IMG/VR virus record: IMGVR_UViG_3300031997_000620
Coordinates: 19,234 to 83,233 of that record
Source of the DNA: a virus
Length of the DNA stretch: 64,000 nt
Direction: 5' to 3' (one strand)
Part shown: positions 7,707-17,100 of the stretch, piece by piece
Numbering within the stretch: the stretch's first letter is position 1
How the letters are laid out: every line of letters begins with the position of its first letter
The notes under the pieces: generated by a model
The model's input: only the letters and a program-made list of their open reading frames with translations
Told to the model about the DNA's origin: nothing
Databases searched by the model: none
Translations under genes and position numbers: made by a program

Positions 7707-8550
7707 GAAAGTAACAGTACAAGCACCTACTGGCAAGGCAGCCTTATGGCTCATTCTTCCCGACATTCACTTCCCCGACCATGAGCAGCAAGCTCTAGAG
7801 ATTGTAAAGAAGGTAGCTAGCACTCTTAAGCCTACGAACACTCTACTACTAGGGGATGTACTAGATTGTGGAATCTTCTCCAAGCACGATATGAAGGCAG
7901 TTAGAGAGCTAGCAGACTATGACTATCAAAAGCTAGAGGTTGATCCTTGTAATCAATTCCTAGACTTCATCCAAGACCATACAACTGGGATGACTCACTT
8001 CTTGGAAGGGAACCATGAACAGCGAATTGAGAGGTGGGCCGTAGACGCCGGGAGAGTGGGGCAAGAGATTTACAAGCTTATCGCCCCTAAAGAAACAGTG
8101 GGGAAAAGAAATGGTGTTTATCGCAAAAAGTTTAACATGGTTCCATACGACGTTGCGACTGGAAATCGAATGGGTTTCGTACAGATCGTTCAAGATCACC
8201 CTAAAATGGATACGGGAGGTTTGGTAGCAGTTCACGGTTGGTCATGGGCTAAGAACGCTGCCCGTGTTCACCTTGAGAAGAGCAGAAGCCAATCCATTGT
8301 ATACGGGCACACGCATCGGGCGCAAATGGAAGCAAGTAGAGATCCCTGGACAGGAAAGACTATCATAGCCTTCAATCCTGGCACCCTCTCGAAACTTCAA
8401 CCTCTATACCAAACTGGAGGAAACCCGAGCGAATGGTCACATGGCTTCGCTTTGATCTATGTGGGCGCTACGAGCTGGACGCAGTATATTATCCCGATCA
8501 ACAAGAAAGGATCTTGTGTGCTGCCGGATGGCAGGGAGGTAAGAGCATAA
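7699..8550 (+). CDS. Calcineurin-like metallophosphoesterase
   Basis: The metal ligands of the calcineurin fold are visible: LPDIHFPDH (Asp, His), LLGDVLD (Asp), LEGNHEQR (Asn-His), VAVHGW (His) and YGHTHRAQ (His-x-His). Length from ATG 7699 is 283 residues. The frame extends to a TTG at 7666, but ATG 7699 begins where the alignment starts. Family members act on nucleotides, phosphoproteins or DNA; the substrate cannot be told. It is distinct from the gp47-like nuclease because it lacks an adjoining ATPase partner. It overlaps the end of the nuclease gene by 8 bases and the next gene as TAATG. Confidence 0.82.
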   Translation: MAKKVTVQAPTGKAALWLILPDIHFPDHEQQALEIVKKVASTLKPTNTLLLGDVLDCGIFSKHDMKAVRELADYDYQKLEVDPCNQFLDFIQDHTTGMTHFLEGNHEQRIERWAVDAGRVGQEIYKLIAPKETVGKRNGVYRKKFNMVPYDVATGNRMGFVQIVQDHPKMDTGGLVAVHGWSWAKNAARVHLEKSRSQSIVYGHTHRAQMEASRDPWTGKTIIAFNPGTLSKLQPLYQTGGNPSEWSHGFALIYVGATSWTQYIIPINKKGSCVLPDGREVRA

Positions 8551-8840
8551 TGTCCTTAACAAGATCAGAAGCCATCTCCTTTCTTCGAAAATATCGTAAA
8601 GCAGTTCGGATCAACATTGACCACAACAGTAGTTTGAGTGACCTTTTTTCTAAGATTTTAGTTCATCCTGACATGTATGACGAGCTAACTTTTGGTCTAG
8701 AAATACCGCGAAGGCATGTTGTTCTATTTGAAGGAACACCTTTACAGTCGTGTGCGGATCTACCCTATGGCTCTATCTTCTATGTCCCAAAGTTTATGAC
8801 GGTAGAGATTTCCGTTGTAGCCCCCGAAAAGATAAACTAA
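8550..8840 (+). CDS. Hypothetical small protein
   Basis: ATG 8550 overlaps the upstream TAA, giving 96 residues starting MSLTRSEAISFLRKY. A longer frame back to 8433 lies inside the phosphoesterase gene and is probably only a shadow. The product is mixed helix and strand, with no signal peptide or motif that I recognise. Its stop overlaps the next gene as TAATG, so three genes in a row appear translationally coupled. Confidence 0.6.
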   Translation: MSLTRSEAISFLRKYRKAVRINIDHNSSLSDLFSKILVHPDMYDELTFGLEIPRRHVVLFEGTPLQSCADLPYGSIFYVPKFMTVEISVVAPEKIN

Positions 8841-9124
8841 TGCCGGACTCTGATTGGTGGGATTTAGAATATGATACGATGAATCCTTTCACATTTCCTG
8901 ATTTACATGATGAAATGAGGTACGATCCAAAACTACACGAAATAAAGCCAGTAATAGTTTATTGCTGTGCTTGTTGGAAGGTAATCGATAAATTAGAAAC
9001 TCACGTCCTTAAGACGCTCTATTTTGGGTGGCACATGACCAAAGAATGTTTAATAGATCTAGAGAATTGGGTTGCAGATGAACGTCAAAGGAGAGAAGAC
9101 AAGATATGGAACGTGAAGAAGTAA
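8840..9124 (+). CDS. Hypothetical small protein with clustered cysteines
   Basis: The 94-residue product starts at ATG 8840 inside the preceding stop codon (TAATG). It is acidic at the N-terminus (MPDSDWWDLEYD) and has a CCACW cluster followed by HMTKEC about 28 residues later, which could hold a zinc ion. It overlaps the ribonucleotide reductase gene by 19 bases. No family recognised; a link to the reductase is suggested only by position. Confidence 0.55.
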   Translation: MPDSDWWDLEYDTMNPFTFPDLHDEMRYDPKLHEIKPVIVYCCACWKVIDKLETHVLKTLYFGWHMTKECLIDLENWVADERQRREDKIWNVKK

Positions 9125-11076
9125 GCTTTAACCTCACCGAGAACTTTCTCTCAAAATTTAAAGGCAAACAACCTAAATTTGGACCTCTTGGGTACTTCAC
9201 CTATAAACGCACATATGCTCGCCTCTTAGATAAGGGTAAGACCGAGGAATACTGGCAGACATTACAGAGAGTAGTAGAGGCAACCTTTCTAGTGCAAAAG
9301 AGGCACTGTGCTTGGTGGAAGCTTCCGTGGAGTGAACACAGATCACAGCGATCAGCACAAGAGATGTTCCGTCTCATGTGGGACTTTAAGTTTCTGCCGC
9401 CGGGCAGGGGGCTTGCAAATATGGGAACCCTTGCCATGTGGGAGCGCGGCGGGGCTTGTCTTAACAACTGTGGGTTCGTTAGCACTACAGACATTCATGA
9501 AGACTTCAGCAATCCTTTTTGTTGGCTCATGGATATGTCCATGCACGGGGTTGGAATTGGTTTCGATACCGAAGGGGCGTTTGGTAAAGCACTCTATGTG
9601 AAGAAGCCCCGCTCAAATTCGAAAGAGATTTTCGAAATTGCTGATACCCGAGAAGGGTGGGTTGAAGCTTTCCGTCGTGTCCTTGACTCCTACGTCGGCA
9701 GAGACAGTATGCCCAAGGAATTCAACTTTGAAAAAATCAGACCTGCTGGTTCCCCCATTCTGACGTTTGGAGGGATTGCCCCTGGCCCTGGTCCTCTTAA
9801 GAAGCTATTGGAAAAAACTATTCACACACTAGATGTCTACGCGGGGGAGAATGCCCCAGTAGACTCAGAGCTTATCGTAGATTTGATGAACTTTGCTGGA
9901 GAAGCCGTAGTCGCTGGAGGAGTTCGACGAACGGCAGAGATCGCGTTTGGTAGACTGGATGATGAATCGTTTCGCACGCTGAAGTCACAAGAGAACATTG
10001 AGAATCCTGATCTAGCTAGGTGGGCTTCGAACAACTCTATCCTAGCCAAGACGGGGATGGACTACTCGGAGTTAGCGAAGGGGTCAGCTACTAATGGAGA
10101 GCCCGGGTTCTTTTGGCTAGAGAACGCACAGGCATATGGTCGCATGCACGATGGCAAGACGTTCAAAGATCATAGAGTCCGAGGTTGCAACCCTTGTGGT
10201 GAGCAGTCTCTAGAGCCTTTTGAACTTTGCAACCTTGTGGAGACGTTTCCTTCAAAGCACTTGACTTGCGCTGACTACATCAACACGTTAAAGTACGCAT
10301 ACCTATACGCCAAGACGGTAACTCTTATTGCGACTCACGATCCGAGAACCAATGCAGTCATGTTTCGAAATAGACGAATCGGTCTAAGTCAGACCGGGAT
10401 CATTGAAAATATCAACAGAGTGGGGTTCAGATCACATGTACAATGGTGTGAAGAGGGATATCAAAAGATTAGTGCGTGGGATCAAATTTACTCTGATTGG
10501 CTTTGTGTTCCTAAGTCTATCAAGCGCACAACTGTTAAGCCTTCAGGTACAGTCAGTCTACTGCCGGGTTGTACGCCGGGCATCCACTTCCCCCATAGTG
10601 AGTATTATACTCGGCGTGTGGAAGTAAACGAATCCTCAGATCTGTGGAAGATCATGCAGAAGGCAGGCTACAACATTGAGAAAAGCGTATACAAGGACAA
10701 CACGATGGTTGTAGAATTCCCTGTACATGAGCCTCACTTTGACCGTAGCAAAGACGAAGTGTCTATTTGGGAACAATTTGAATTGGCCGCTGCAATGCAA
10801 GCTAAGTGGTCGGACAACCAAGTATCGATTACGATCACTGTGCCCCCTGCTGAAGCTCGGGATCTTCCTCGTGCGCTCTCCATGTATGAAAAACGCCTGA
10901 AGGCAGTCAGCTTCCTGCCGCTGCGGGGGGACAAGGTTTACAAGCAGGCCCCTTACGAGTCTATCACCAAAGAGCAGTATGAGGAAAGTACCAAGAAGTT
11001 GAAGAAGTATGTTCTAGACAAGGTTGAAGACACTGTTATCGAGAAATTTTGCGATAATGACTCATGCCTAATATAA
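9106..11076 (+). CDS. nrdJ: Class II (B12-dependent) ribonucleoside-triphosphate reductase
   Basis: The 656-residue enzyme converts ribonucleoside triphosphates to deoxy forms using adenosylcobalamin. Key residues fit the monomeric Lactobacillus leichmannii RTPR: Cys122 in NNCGF (as Cys119), thiyl Cys364 and Glu366 in NPCGEQ (as 408/410), Cys375 in FELCNLVE (as 419), and a C-terminal shuttle pair Cys649-X4-Cys654 in FCDNDSC (as 731/736). All spacings match. It is shorter than RTPR (739). It needs no second subunit and works with or without oxygen, but depends on host cobalamin. ThyX downstream continues the dNTP pathway. Confidence 0.9.
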   Translation: MEREEVSFNLTENFLSKFKGKQPKFGPLGYFTYKRTYARLLDKGKTEEYWQTLQRVVEATFLVQKRHCAWWKLPWSEHRSQRSAQEMFRLMWDFKFLPPGRGLANMGTLAMWERGGACLNNCGFVSTTDIHEDFSNPFCWLMDMSMHGVGIGFDTEGAFGKALYVKKPRSNSKEIFEIADTREGWVEAFRRVLDSYVGRDSMPKEFNFEKIRPAGSPILTFGGIAPGPGPLKKLLEKTIHTLDVYAGENAPVDSELIVDLMNFAGEAVVAGGVRRTAEIAFGRLDDESFRTLKSQENIENPDLARWASNNSILAKTGMDYSELAKGSATNGEPGFFWLENAQAYGRMHDGKTFKDHRVRGCNPCGEQSLEPFELCNLVETFPSKHLTCADYINTLKYAYLYAKTVTLIATHDPRTNAVMFRNRRIGLSQTGIIENINRVGFRSHVQWCEEGYQKISAWDQIYSDWLCVPKSIKRTTVKPSGTVSLLPGCTPGIHFPHSEYYTRRVEVNESSDLWKIMQKAGYNIEKSVYKDNTMVVEFPVHEPHFDRSKDEVSIWEQFELAAAMQAKWSDNQVSITITVPPAEARDLPRALSMYEKRLKAVSFLPLRGDKVYKQAPYESITKEQYEESTKKLKKYVLDKVEDTVIEKFCDNDSCLI

Positions 11077-11177
11077 CTTTAACTAAAGGTTTTGCTGTTA
11101 AAGGGAAGGGCATTGGATACATAAAAACATATGAAACATTAGAAGAAGCAATAGCAAAAAGAGATTCCCTTTTCTAA
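11064..11177 (+). CDS. Possible 37-residue protein overlapping reductase end
   Basis: A short frame, ATG 11064 to TAA 11175-11177, overlaps the last 13 bases of the reductase gene. It reads MPNITLTKGFAVKGKG and then IGYIKTYETLEEAIAKRD, a sensible amphipathic sequence. No clear ribosome site is seen, so translation would rely on coupling. Its stop lies inside the AAAGGAG of the next small gene. Moderately likely to be real. Confidence 0.4.
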   Translation: MPNITLTKGFAVKGKGIGYIKTYETLEEAIAKRDSLF

Positions 11178-11189
11178 AGGAGATAGCAC

Positions 11190-11342
11190 ATGTTTGGCCT
11201 AGAAGACTTTATTAGCAACATGAACAAGCGACTAGACGTTATGGAGAAGTCAGTAAAAAGAATTGTTGAACTACTAGAAAAGATAGATAAGAATCTGACT
11301 CCAGAAAAGGCTCGTGATTTTCGAAAAACAGGGCAGCCCTAG
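11190..11342 (+). CDS. Small helical protein, 50 residues
   Basis: ATG 11190 follows an ideal AAAGGAG at 11176-11182. The 50-residue product is one long amphipathic helix (ISNMNKRLDVMEKSVKRIV then ELLEKID), probably a short coiled coil, with a polar tail. No membrane segment. No function can be assigned. Confidence 0.55.
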   Translation: MFGLEDFISNMNKRLDVMEKSVKRIVELLEKIDKNLTPEKARDFRKTGQP

Positions 11343-11363
11343 AGAGAAGTAATCGGGGGGAGA

Positions 11364-11729
11364 ATGTTAGCTAAAGAAAACAATACAAAGCTTAAGAGGG
11401 CACAGCAAGATGTTATTAAAGCCGAAATCGCACTTAAAAATGCTGAACAAGCTTTACAAGCACAGTTAAAGCTAACTCGTGTTTCCTGTGTTAAAAATGT
11501 ACACGGACTCGGATGCGGAAAATCAATTCCGATTAATGAAATTGAGTTTCTTCAAACCCACTGGTATGTCCGCCCTTCTGGTTGCACAGAAGGCGACTAT
11601 TGGAAAGAAGGTGAAGGGCAGTATATTTGTCCTCATTGTAAGCACCTAAATCGCCTTTATAATCGCCCGGAAATTATGAAGTTAAAGCATCTCTTTAAAA
11701 GTATCAAGAACATCCACGACGCCGACTAA
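11364..11729 (+). CDS. Coiled coil plus zinc-ribbon protein
   Basis: The product is 121 residues: an N-terminal helix (KLKRAQQDVIKAEIALKNAEQ) followed by a four-cysteine-type ribbon with Cys at VSCVKN, GLGCGK, and a closing ICPHCKHL knuckle. Such proteins often bind nucleic acid or act as adaptors. GGGGGGAGA lies just before ATG 11364. It is the last gene before the GC-rich block and has the composition of the phage backbone. Confidence 0.6.
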   Translation: MLAKENNTKLKRAQQDVIKAEIALKNAEQALQAQLKLTRVSCVKNVHGLGCGKSIPINEIEFLQTHWYVRPSGCTEGDYWKEGEGQYICPHCKHLNRLYNRPEIMKLKHLFKSIKNIHDAD

Positions 11730-11751
11730 GCTACTTGTAATTTTCCTCGGG

Positions 11752-11765
11752 AAAGGTGATAATCT
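11752..11765 (+). promoter_or_regulatory. Possible promoter element ahead of GC-rich block
   Basis: AAAGGTGATAAT at 11752-11763 is identical to the 5' half of the minus-strand late motif copy at 27028-27049 and to its weak variants at 49121 and 55885. It lies in the 49-base gap ahead of the gene at 11779, followed by an AGAGGGGG ribosome site. It lacks the TTAATAGG half, so promoter function is uncertain. Confidence 0.35.
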
Positions 11766-11778
11766 GCAAGAGGGGGAA

Positions 11779-12216
11779 ATGATGCCGAACACGCTCCAAT
11801 CTCGTATCAAGCAGCTTGAAACCGGGTACGACACGCTGCGCACCACGACAAATAGACTCATGAGCGAGAACGCGACCCTCAGGCACGACGCAAAGCTGTG
11901 CGCAGATATTGTTGCAGTCTTGCAAACCGTCGTTGGTGACAGCGGCGTTAGTGAGGGCGCTGTCGAAGTTGCGGAGCGCCTGATTCGAGAGCGACCGGAG
12001 TTGCTTCGAGAGCGGGCGGAGTTGATGCGGCGCGTCGTGGAGCTGGAGGCAGACCGCGAGCGGCTGGAGTTCTACTTGGATTCAGATAGGTGGACGATCT
12101 GGTCAGACAAGGGAGTCTGGTACGTCAAGGACGAGAACGACGACGATTATCCGGTTCACAATTACACTACTAAGCGTGAGGCTATTGACGCCGCTCGCAC
12201 GAGGGAGACGACTTGA
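11779..12216 (+). CDS. Coiled-coil protein, first gene of GC-rich block
   Basis: The 145-residue product (ATG 11779 or 11782, after AGAGGGGG) has a long coiled coil up to about residue 95 (SRIKQLETGYDTLRTTTNRL, later VVELEADRERLEF) and a C-terminal part with WYVKDENDDDYP and KREAIDAARTRE. Codons are G/C-ending, unlike the genes on either side. Its last 75 residues match the whole of the next protein, so the two are products of duplication. The codons for RTRET contain GAGGGAGA, which serves as ribosome site for the gene at 12213. Function unknown. Confidence 0.65.
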   Translation: MMPNTLQSRIKQLETGYDTLRTTTNRLMSENATLRHDAKLCADIVAVLQTVVGDSGVSEGAVEVAERLIRERPELLRERAELMRRVVELEADRERLEFYLDSDRWTIWSDKGVWYVKDENDDDYPVHNYTTKREAIDAARTRETT

Positions 12217-12413
12217 CCTACGAACAGCAGTATCACGCAGCACTCGCTCGCATCGCGGAGCTGGAGGCAGACCGCGATCGGCTGGACTGGCTCCTCGGGG
12301 GCGAGCACGGCTGCGACGAGGTGGACATTGTCCTCAAAGGTGACGACCACATCTGGCACCCCGTGACGACGCGGGAGCAGATCGACGCCGCCCGCGCGAA
12401 GGAGACGCCGTGA
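12213..12413 (+). CDS. Short paralogue of preceding protein
   Basis: The 66-residue product reads like the C-terminal half of the upstream protein: ARIAELEADRDRLDWLL, an insert with WHPV, then TREQIDAARAKETP. A 20-base stretch (12040-12059 and 12258-12277) is identical in both genes, so the duplication is recent. It starts at a TTG (12213) overlapping the upstream TGA; an ATG is lacking nearby. The closing codons carry GAAGGAGA, the ribosome site for the next gene. No known domain. Confidence 0.6.
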   Translation: MTYEQQYHAALARIAELEADRDRLDWLLGGEHGCDEVDIVLKGDDHIWHPVTTREQIDAARAKETP

Positions 12414-12679
12414 CCCCGGAACGGATGCAGCTCCTACTAGACCGGCAGCGCACTCACGGACTTGAGTTTTCGCTGATTGATGAGATGACTCCGGATTTCA
12501 CCGAAGCCCTCGCCAATCTTGCGCTAGCAGCTCGCGCCGATGAGATCGCGGAAAACGAGTTCATGTGCGGAAGCGGTGACTGCGAATCTACCAATCAGCG
12601 CGCTTACGATAAGTGGCAGCTTGCGAAAGCAGAGCGCCGTTCTGCTCTCGCAGCCGTGTTCACGGAGATGCAGCCGTGA
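12410..12679 (+). CDS. Hypothetical protein of GC-rich block
   Basis: An 89-residue helical protein starting at GTG 12410, overlapping the upstream TGA by four bases. It contains an ARADEIAENEFMCGSGD segment and a helical KWQLAKAERRSALAAVF end. GC-rich like its neighbours. A frame on the same strand from 12540 overlaps its second half, but only the last part of that frame (from 12708) looks like a gene. Confidence 0.55.
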   Translation: MTPERMQLLLDRQRTHGLEFSLIDEMTPDFTEALANLALAARADEIAENEFMCGSGDCESTNQRAYDKWQLAKAERRSALAAVFTEMQP

Positions 12680-12707
12680 CCGCCACCGAGGAGCTGGGAG
12701 GGGACGA

Positions 12708-12857
12708 ATGCTGAGTGACACCGAACTCGCCGCGCTAGCGCGAGCGATCACCGAACTTGCCGCGCACCCGCCCGACGAGTGGCGCGACCTGGAGAGCGAC
12801 GTGGTGAAACTGATTCGCGGTGCCCTCGCCGCAGCCCGCGCGAAGGAAGGGTCATGA
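12708..12857 (+). CDS. Small protein ending in shared ARAKE tail
   Basis: ATG 12708 follows GGGAGGGGAC and yields 49 residues: MLSDTELAALARAITELAAH, then a helix ending in GALAAARAKEGS. The final ARAKE segment repeats the ends of the genes at 11779 and 12213, and its codons (GCGAAGGAAGG) give the ribosome site for thyX, with an ATGA overlap. This is the last gene of the GC-rich block. No function recognised. Confidence 0.5.
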   Translation: MLSDTELAALARAITELAAHPPDEWRDLESDVVKLIRGALAAARAKEGS

Positions 12858-13648
12858 AATTCGTAGAACCTAAGGTTTTTCTAATTGGAGAAACTTCATT
12901 AGTTCCCGGAGGGCTTGAAGCTTACCTTAAACATGTAGGTACAAAATGGGTATATCCTGATGATGCTAACTCTGCTGCGGAAATTATTCCTGAAGTGATG
13001 GGCCGAATTTGCTATCGCTCTTGGGAGGCCGGGATGAACCCTAATGTGACGAAGGTTCGTCAAGGCAATGAGCAGTACCTTAGCAACATCAAGGCTCAAA
13101 AGCACGGCAGCGTCCTAGAGCATGTAAACTTTAGCTTCATCTTTGCAGATGTCAGTAGAGTTTTTACCCATGAGCTGATTACCCATCGAGTCGGGACTGC
13201 CAAGTCCCAGGAATCCCTGAGGTATGTACGCCTGGACAAGTTAAGCGCATACTTTCCTATGGTCTTTGAAGGAGATGATGGGGCTAGTGCCCTCTTTGAG
13301 AAAACCATAGAAGATCTTGAAACCATGCAAAAGTTTCTCGGGCAATATTTTAAGCTGGATGAAGAGAAAGACTTTGGAAGAAAGAAGCGAATAACTTCGG
13401 CGATGCGCCGACTCGCTCCTGAAGGCGTGGCTACTACAGTAGGATGGACAGCGAATGGGAGAACTCTTTACAATGTTATTCATCGCAGGACTTCTCCTCA
13501 TGCTGAAGAGGAGATTAGGGTTGTATTTAACAAGGTGGCTGAAATTGTCATAGCTCGATATCCAAATTTATTTTCAGACCTAATTCCAGACTCTATTGGG
13601 GCTGAAAAAGGGGTATTTTGGTATAGGAGTGTAAATGGGGAAGTATAA
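12854..13648 (+). CDS. thyX: Flavin-dependent thymidylate synthase ThyX
   Basis: The 264-residue enzyme methylates dUMP to dTMP with FAD, NADPH and methylene-tetrahydrofolate. The family signature is present as LITHRVGTAKSQESLRYVRL, a variant of RHRxxS...S.RY in which the first Arg is Thr, and the preceding SVLEHVNFSFIF matches the conserved EHxxFTF segment. ATG 12854 overlaps the upstream stop (ATGA); longer forms back to 12779 lie in the previous gene. From this gene the composition returns to the AT-richer phage average. Together with the reductase it supplies dTTP. Confidence 0.85.
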   Translation: MKFVEPKVFLIGETSLVPGGLEAYLKHVGTKWVYPDDANSAAEIIPEVMGRICYRSWEAGMNPNVTKVRQGNEQYLSNIKAQKHGSVLEHVNFSFIFADVSRVFTHELITHRVGTAKSQESLRYVRLDKLSAYFPMVFEGDDGASALFEKTIEDLETMQKFLGQYFKLDEEKDFGRKKRITSAMRRLAPEGVATTVGWTANGRTLYNVIHRRTSPHAEEEIRVVFNKVAEIVIARYPNLFSDLIPDSIGAEKGVFWYRSVNGEV

Positions 13649-13736
13649 GAACTTGTCTAATAAAAAATTTGGAAGACTATTAGCTGTCCAAATTTCTAAA
13701 AGGATAAAAAAGGGAGGAAATAGGCGTGGAGTTTGA
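13635..13736 (+). pseudogene. 33-residue basic peptide, possible HNH endonuclease remnant
   Basis: A short frame from ATG 13635 (inside the end of thyX) to TGA 13734-13736 reads MGKYKNLSNKKFGRLLAVQ, then a basic stretch. It resembles the N-terminus of many phage HNH/AP2 homing endonucleases, which begin with a DLTGQKFGRLTVI-like segment, but nothing follows. It may be what is left after loss of a mobile endonuclease, or a genuine small protein. It covers the gap between thyX and the next gene and contains the latter's AAGGGAGG site. Confidence 0.35.
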
Positions 13737-14157
13737 AGACAGGGAAGGGTATGACGAACTGCTGGCGGTGCTCAAAGAAGCCTATGAGCAGGCTTCGATT
13801 GGTAAGGGCCGCGAGCGCCATGCTCATGGCAATAAGCCTTTTACAGATCAGCAAATCCTAACAGGGCAACGAAAGTATGGCATGGGGTTTGCTTTAGGGC
13901 AAGCCGATAAGAAGATGGAAGAAGCCTTTCATATGCCGAATTGGACTTCAGCAAGGAGAGATCTTCTTGGGGCTCTGGTCTATGTCTCTGCCGCCATCCT
14001 ATATGGGGACGAAGCTAATCAAAAGGATGCCGATCTATTTGAAGATGCGGTAAGTAGTCTGTGTGAAGAAGAAGAAAATTTAGTAGATGATGACTATGAT
14101 GATCCTTTCGAAGATGACTTCGAAAACGTTAAACCCCCTATTACCGAGGAGAAGTAA
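13726..14157 (+). CDS. Conserved phage-type protein of unknown function
   Basis: GTG 13726 is preceded by AAGGGAGG. The 143-residue product carries IGKGRERHAHGNKPFTDQQI and GFALGQADKKMEEA, followed by LLGALVYVSAAILYG. I have a general memory of similar hypothetical phage proteins with the KGRERHA and GQAxKK segments, but know no function. The C-terminal 35 residues are strongly acidic (VDDDYDDPFEDDFE). A nucleotide-metabolism role would fit thyX upstream; this is a guess. Confidence 0.6.
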   Translation: MEFEDREGYDELLAVLKEAYEQASIGKGRERHAHGNKPFTDQQILTGQRKYGMGFALGQADKKMEEAFHMPNWTSARRDLLGALVYVSAAILYGDEANQKDADLFEDAVSSLCEEEENLVDDDYDDPFEDDFENVKPPITEEK

Positions 14158-14160
14158 GGA

Positions 14161-17100
14161 ATGTTTCGAACAGAGCCCGACGGTAGCGTCCTTTGGCTAC
14201 CTACGACAGTAGAAGAAGCAGTTCAATTTAAGATTGACCTTCTTGAAGAAGGTACCGAACATACTTCTTCTTCTTCTTTGTCCGAACAGGTTACAACTCA
14301 ATTGAACTCTTTTGCAAATAAAATTCTTGAGGGTAACTCCAATCTTACACGAACAAATGATTTATACCTATCTACTATTAAGAAAATGTTTGGTGGAGCA
14401 CTATATCCGGTAGACATTGTACTTCCTGTTTATGGTGGACTACATATCCTAAAGCCCTCCCTCCAGGCTATTAAAGACCGTACCGATTATCCCTACCGAT
14501 TAATCATCGTTGATGACTGCTCTCCGGATCACAAAACCAAAAAATTCTTAACAGAGTGGCAAGCAAACAATCCTGCGCACACTGTAATCTTTCAACCGAA
14601 AAATAAGGGTTTTGCTGCGTCTGTAAACAAAGGCATTAGAACGGGGCAGGGCGGGTATATCTGTGTCTTGAATTCAGATGTTCTTGTAACTCCTAACTGG
14701 TTAACTAAACTAGTATTTGCACTTGAAGCCTCTCCTACCCATGCAATCGTTAACCCTGTCACTAACAATACAGCTATTATTGATATTGCAATGCACCCCG
14801 GACTCAGTTATTTGGATATGAATCGAGGTCTAGAAGCAGTTTCTTCTCATAGATATCCCGAAATCATGCCTACGGGATTCTGTTTTATGTTCAAAAGAGA
14901 ACTGATAACTAAAATTGGGTACTTTGACGAGGCATATGGTAGCTACGGTGAGGAAAGCGATTTCTGGATGCGTACTCTCTCCTATGCAGATCCTAACGGA
15001 GTATTTCCTAGATACAAGGCTGTACTCGCAGACGATACATATCTCTACCATGAACGAGGTTCCTCTTTTAGCGCCTTGGGTACAGAGCAGCATATGGGTA
15101 TTAGAAGGGGTGGCAGCGAACGGTTTAACCGAATCTGGCCTCAATTTAAGTCTTGGAGAAAACACAATAAAGTTGAAAACGATATTCAGTATTTAAAGGA
15201 TGAACTACCGAAAAGGGTAACTACAAAGGAATCTCCTTATAACATTGCGTTCCTTGTGTTTAGCACGGCCTACTGTGGCGGGATGGCTTTTATTGCTGAC
15301 ATTGTAAACCAACTTCAGGAAGAGGGCGTAAACGCTAAAGTTGTGCAAATTAATCGAGATCCCGCTCATGTAGCCCCTCCTACAATGGGAGAACTTCGCT
15401 CTGGAGTTATTTCGTTTGAATCACCTAAAGATGCAGTAGATCATTTTAGTTCTAGTGTTTTTGATAGTGGTGTTATTGTTGCTGCCACCAATGAGATGCA
15501 GCAACTCGCAGAGCAGATTGGGGTAAACAACCCTAAACTTCTAAATGTTCTATTCAGTCAAAGTTTCGACCCTGCATTAGTTCCCAACGACCAGTTGAGT
15601 ACGACTATGAAAGAGCAGTACCACAAGGCCCCTTATATCATCTCGAATGCCAAATGGCTTGATGAAACAATCAAATCTATAACCAATAGATCAACTTTTG
15701 GGTATGTTAATCCTGGCGTCAATTCTGAGTTATTCTATCCTCGTGGTAGGGACCGAGGTGACGATCGTCCTACGGTAGCGTTTTTCTTAAACTCTCGCGA
15801 AGAATACAGAGGGTTTAATAGGGGGCTTGAAGCGGCCTTCGCTTTGCATAATATCAGTTTACAATGTAATATTGATATCCGCATTGTAGGAATTGGAGTA
15901 GATGCTGTACAAGGAGCCCCTTTCATTACCTGTGTTGGTGGAATGTCTCAAGCTAGGATAGCTACCTTCCTGTCAACTGAAGTAGACGTAATATGTGATC
16001 CTCAGACTATTCATACCTACGGCATGCCCTCTCTTGAAGGGATGGCTAGTGGAGCAGTTCCGGTATGCTGGGACAACGTAGGAATTCACGAGTTTGCTAC
16101 AAACGGTATCGACAGTATAATTCTTCCGAAAGAGGCAACTCCGGGCATGGTCGCTCAAGAGATTTTTAACTTGCTGACCAATACGTCCACTCTCGATACG
16201 ATGAAGGCCGAGGCAGTCCTAGTTTCGAAGAAGCATAATAGAAAGGTTGCCGTAACTCAGTTCATTCAAAATTTGGAAGAAAATTTCCGGCTTCGTCACG
16301 CCAAGAGAAAGATATTTGTTGTTACGCCTCACCTACGAAAGCATGGGGGGCCGACAACTATTCTTCATACTGCCGAGGCCCTAGCATCGCTTGGGCATGA
16401 TGTAACTCTCGGGTGCATCTACGCAGACATTAACCCGGAAATCATCAAAGAAACCAATATCCCTATCTCCATAAAATGGCAAGATCCTGGGAAGTATGAC
16501 GTTATCATAACTAACTCCGACAACCCCCACAATGAACACTTCTCATTCGCAAAGTGGGCGGACAAGAAGGTACTACTAAAGTTGTCCCATAATCCCCGAT
16601 TTCAAAAGTTGGAAGACGACGCGTTAAAACTTGAGTGGGATGATATCTGCACCAGCACAAACTGGCTTGTTAACGCTTGCGCTAAGCCTCAGGTCGAGTC
16701 AGGATGGACACATCCTCCGAGGGAGGCACACCGAGTAGGGTGGTATCACTACGGCCATAAGGACTTTGTATGTAAGTATACAGATAGAAAGTATTTCATA
16801 AATGGACAGATGAATATACTCACCCTGATTCATCATCACCCGACAAAGGGAACTCCGGAAGCACTGACAGCCCTAGCAGCTATCAAGGAAAAGTATGGAG
16901 ATAAGGTCAATATCTTTGGAGTTGGCGAATGGCCCGAATTTACGAAGCAGTGCCCTCCGTGGATGCAGTATTTCCTTAACATAGACCGGAAATCTCTTGC
17001 TCAAATCTATAGACAGATGGATTTCTTTTTATCTGCTTCACACTCTGAAGGGTTGGGTAGAATGTCTCTAGAGGCAATGTCTGCAAGTTGTCTAGTAATC

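Noticed and set aside
8433-8549. Longer start for the small gene at 8550
   Set aside because: It lies inside the phosphoesterase gene and ATG 8550 overlaps its stop in the usual TAATG way.
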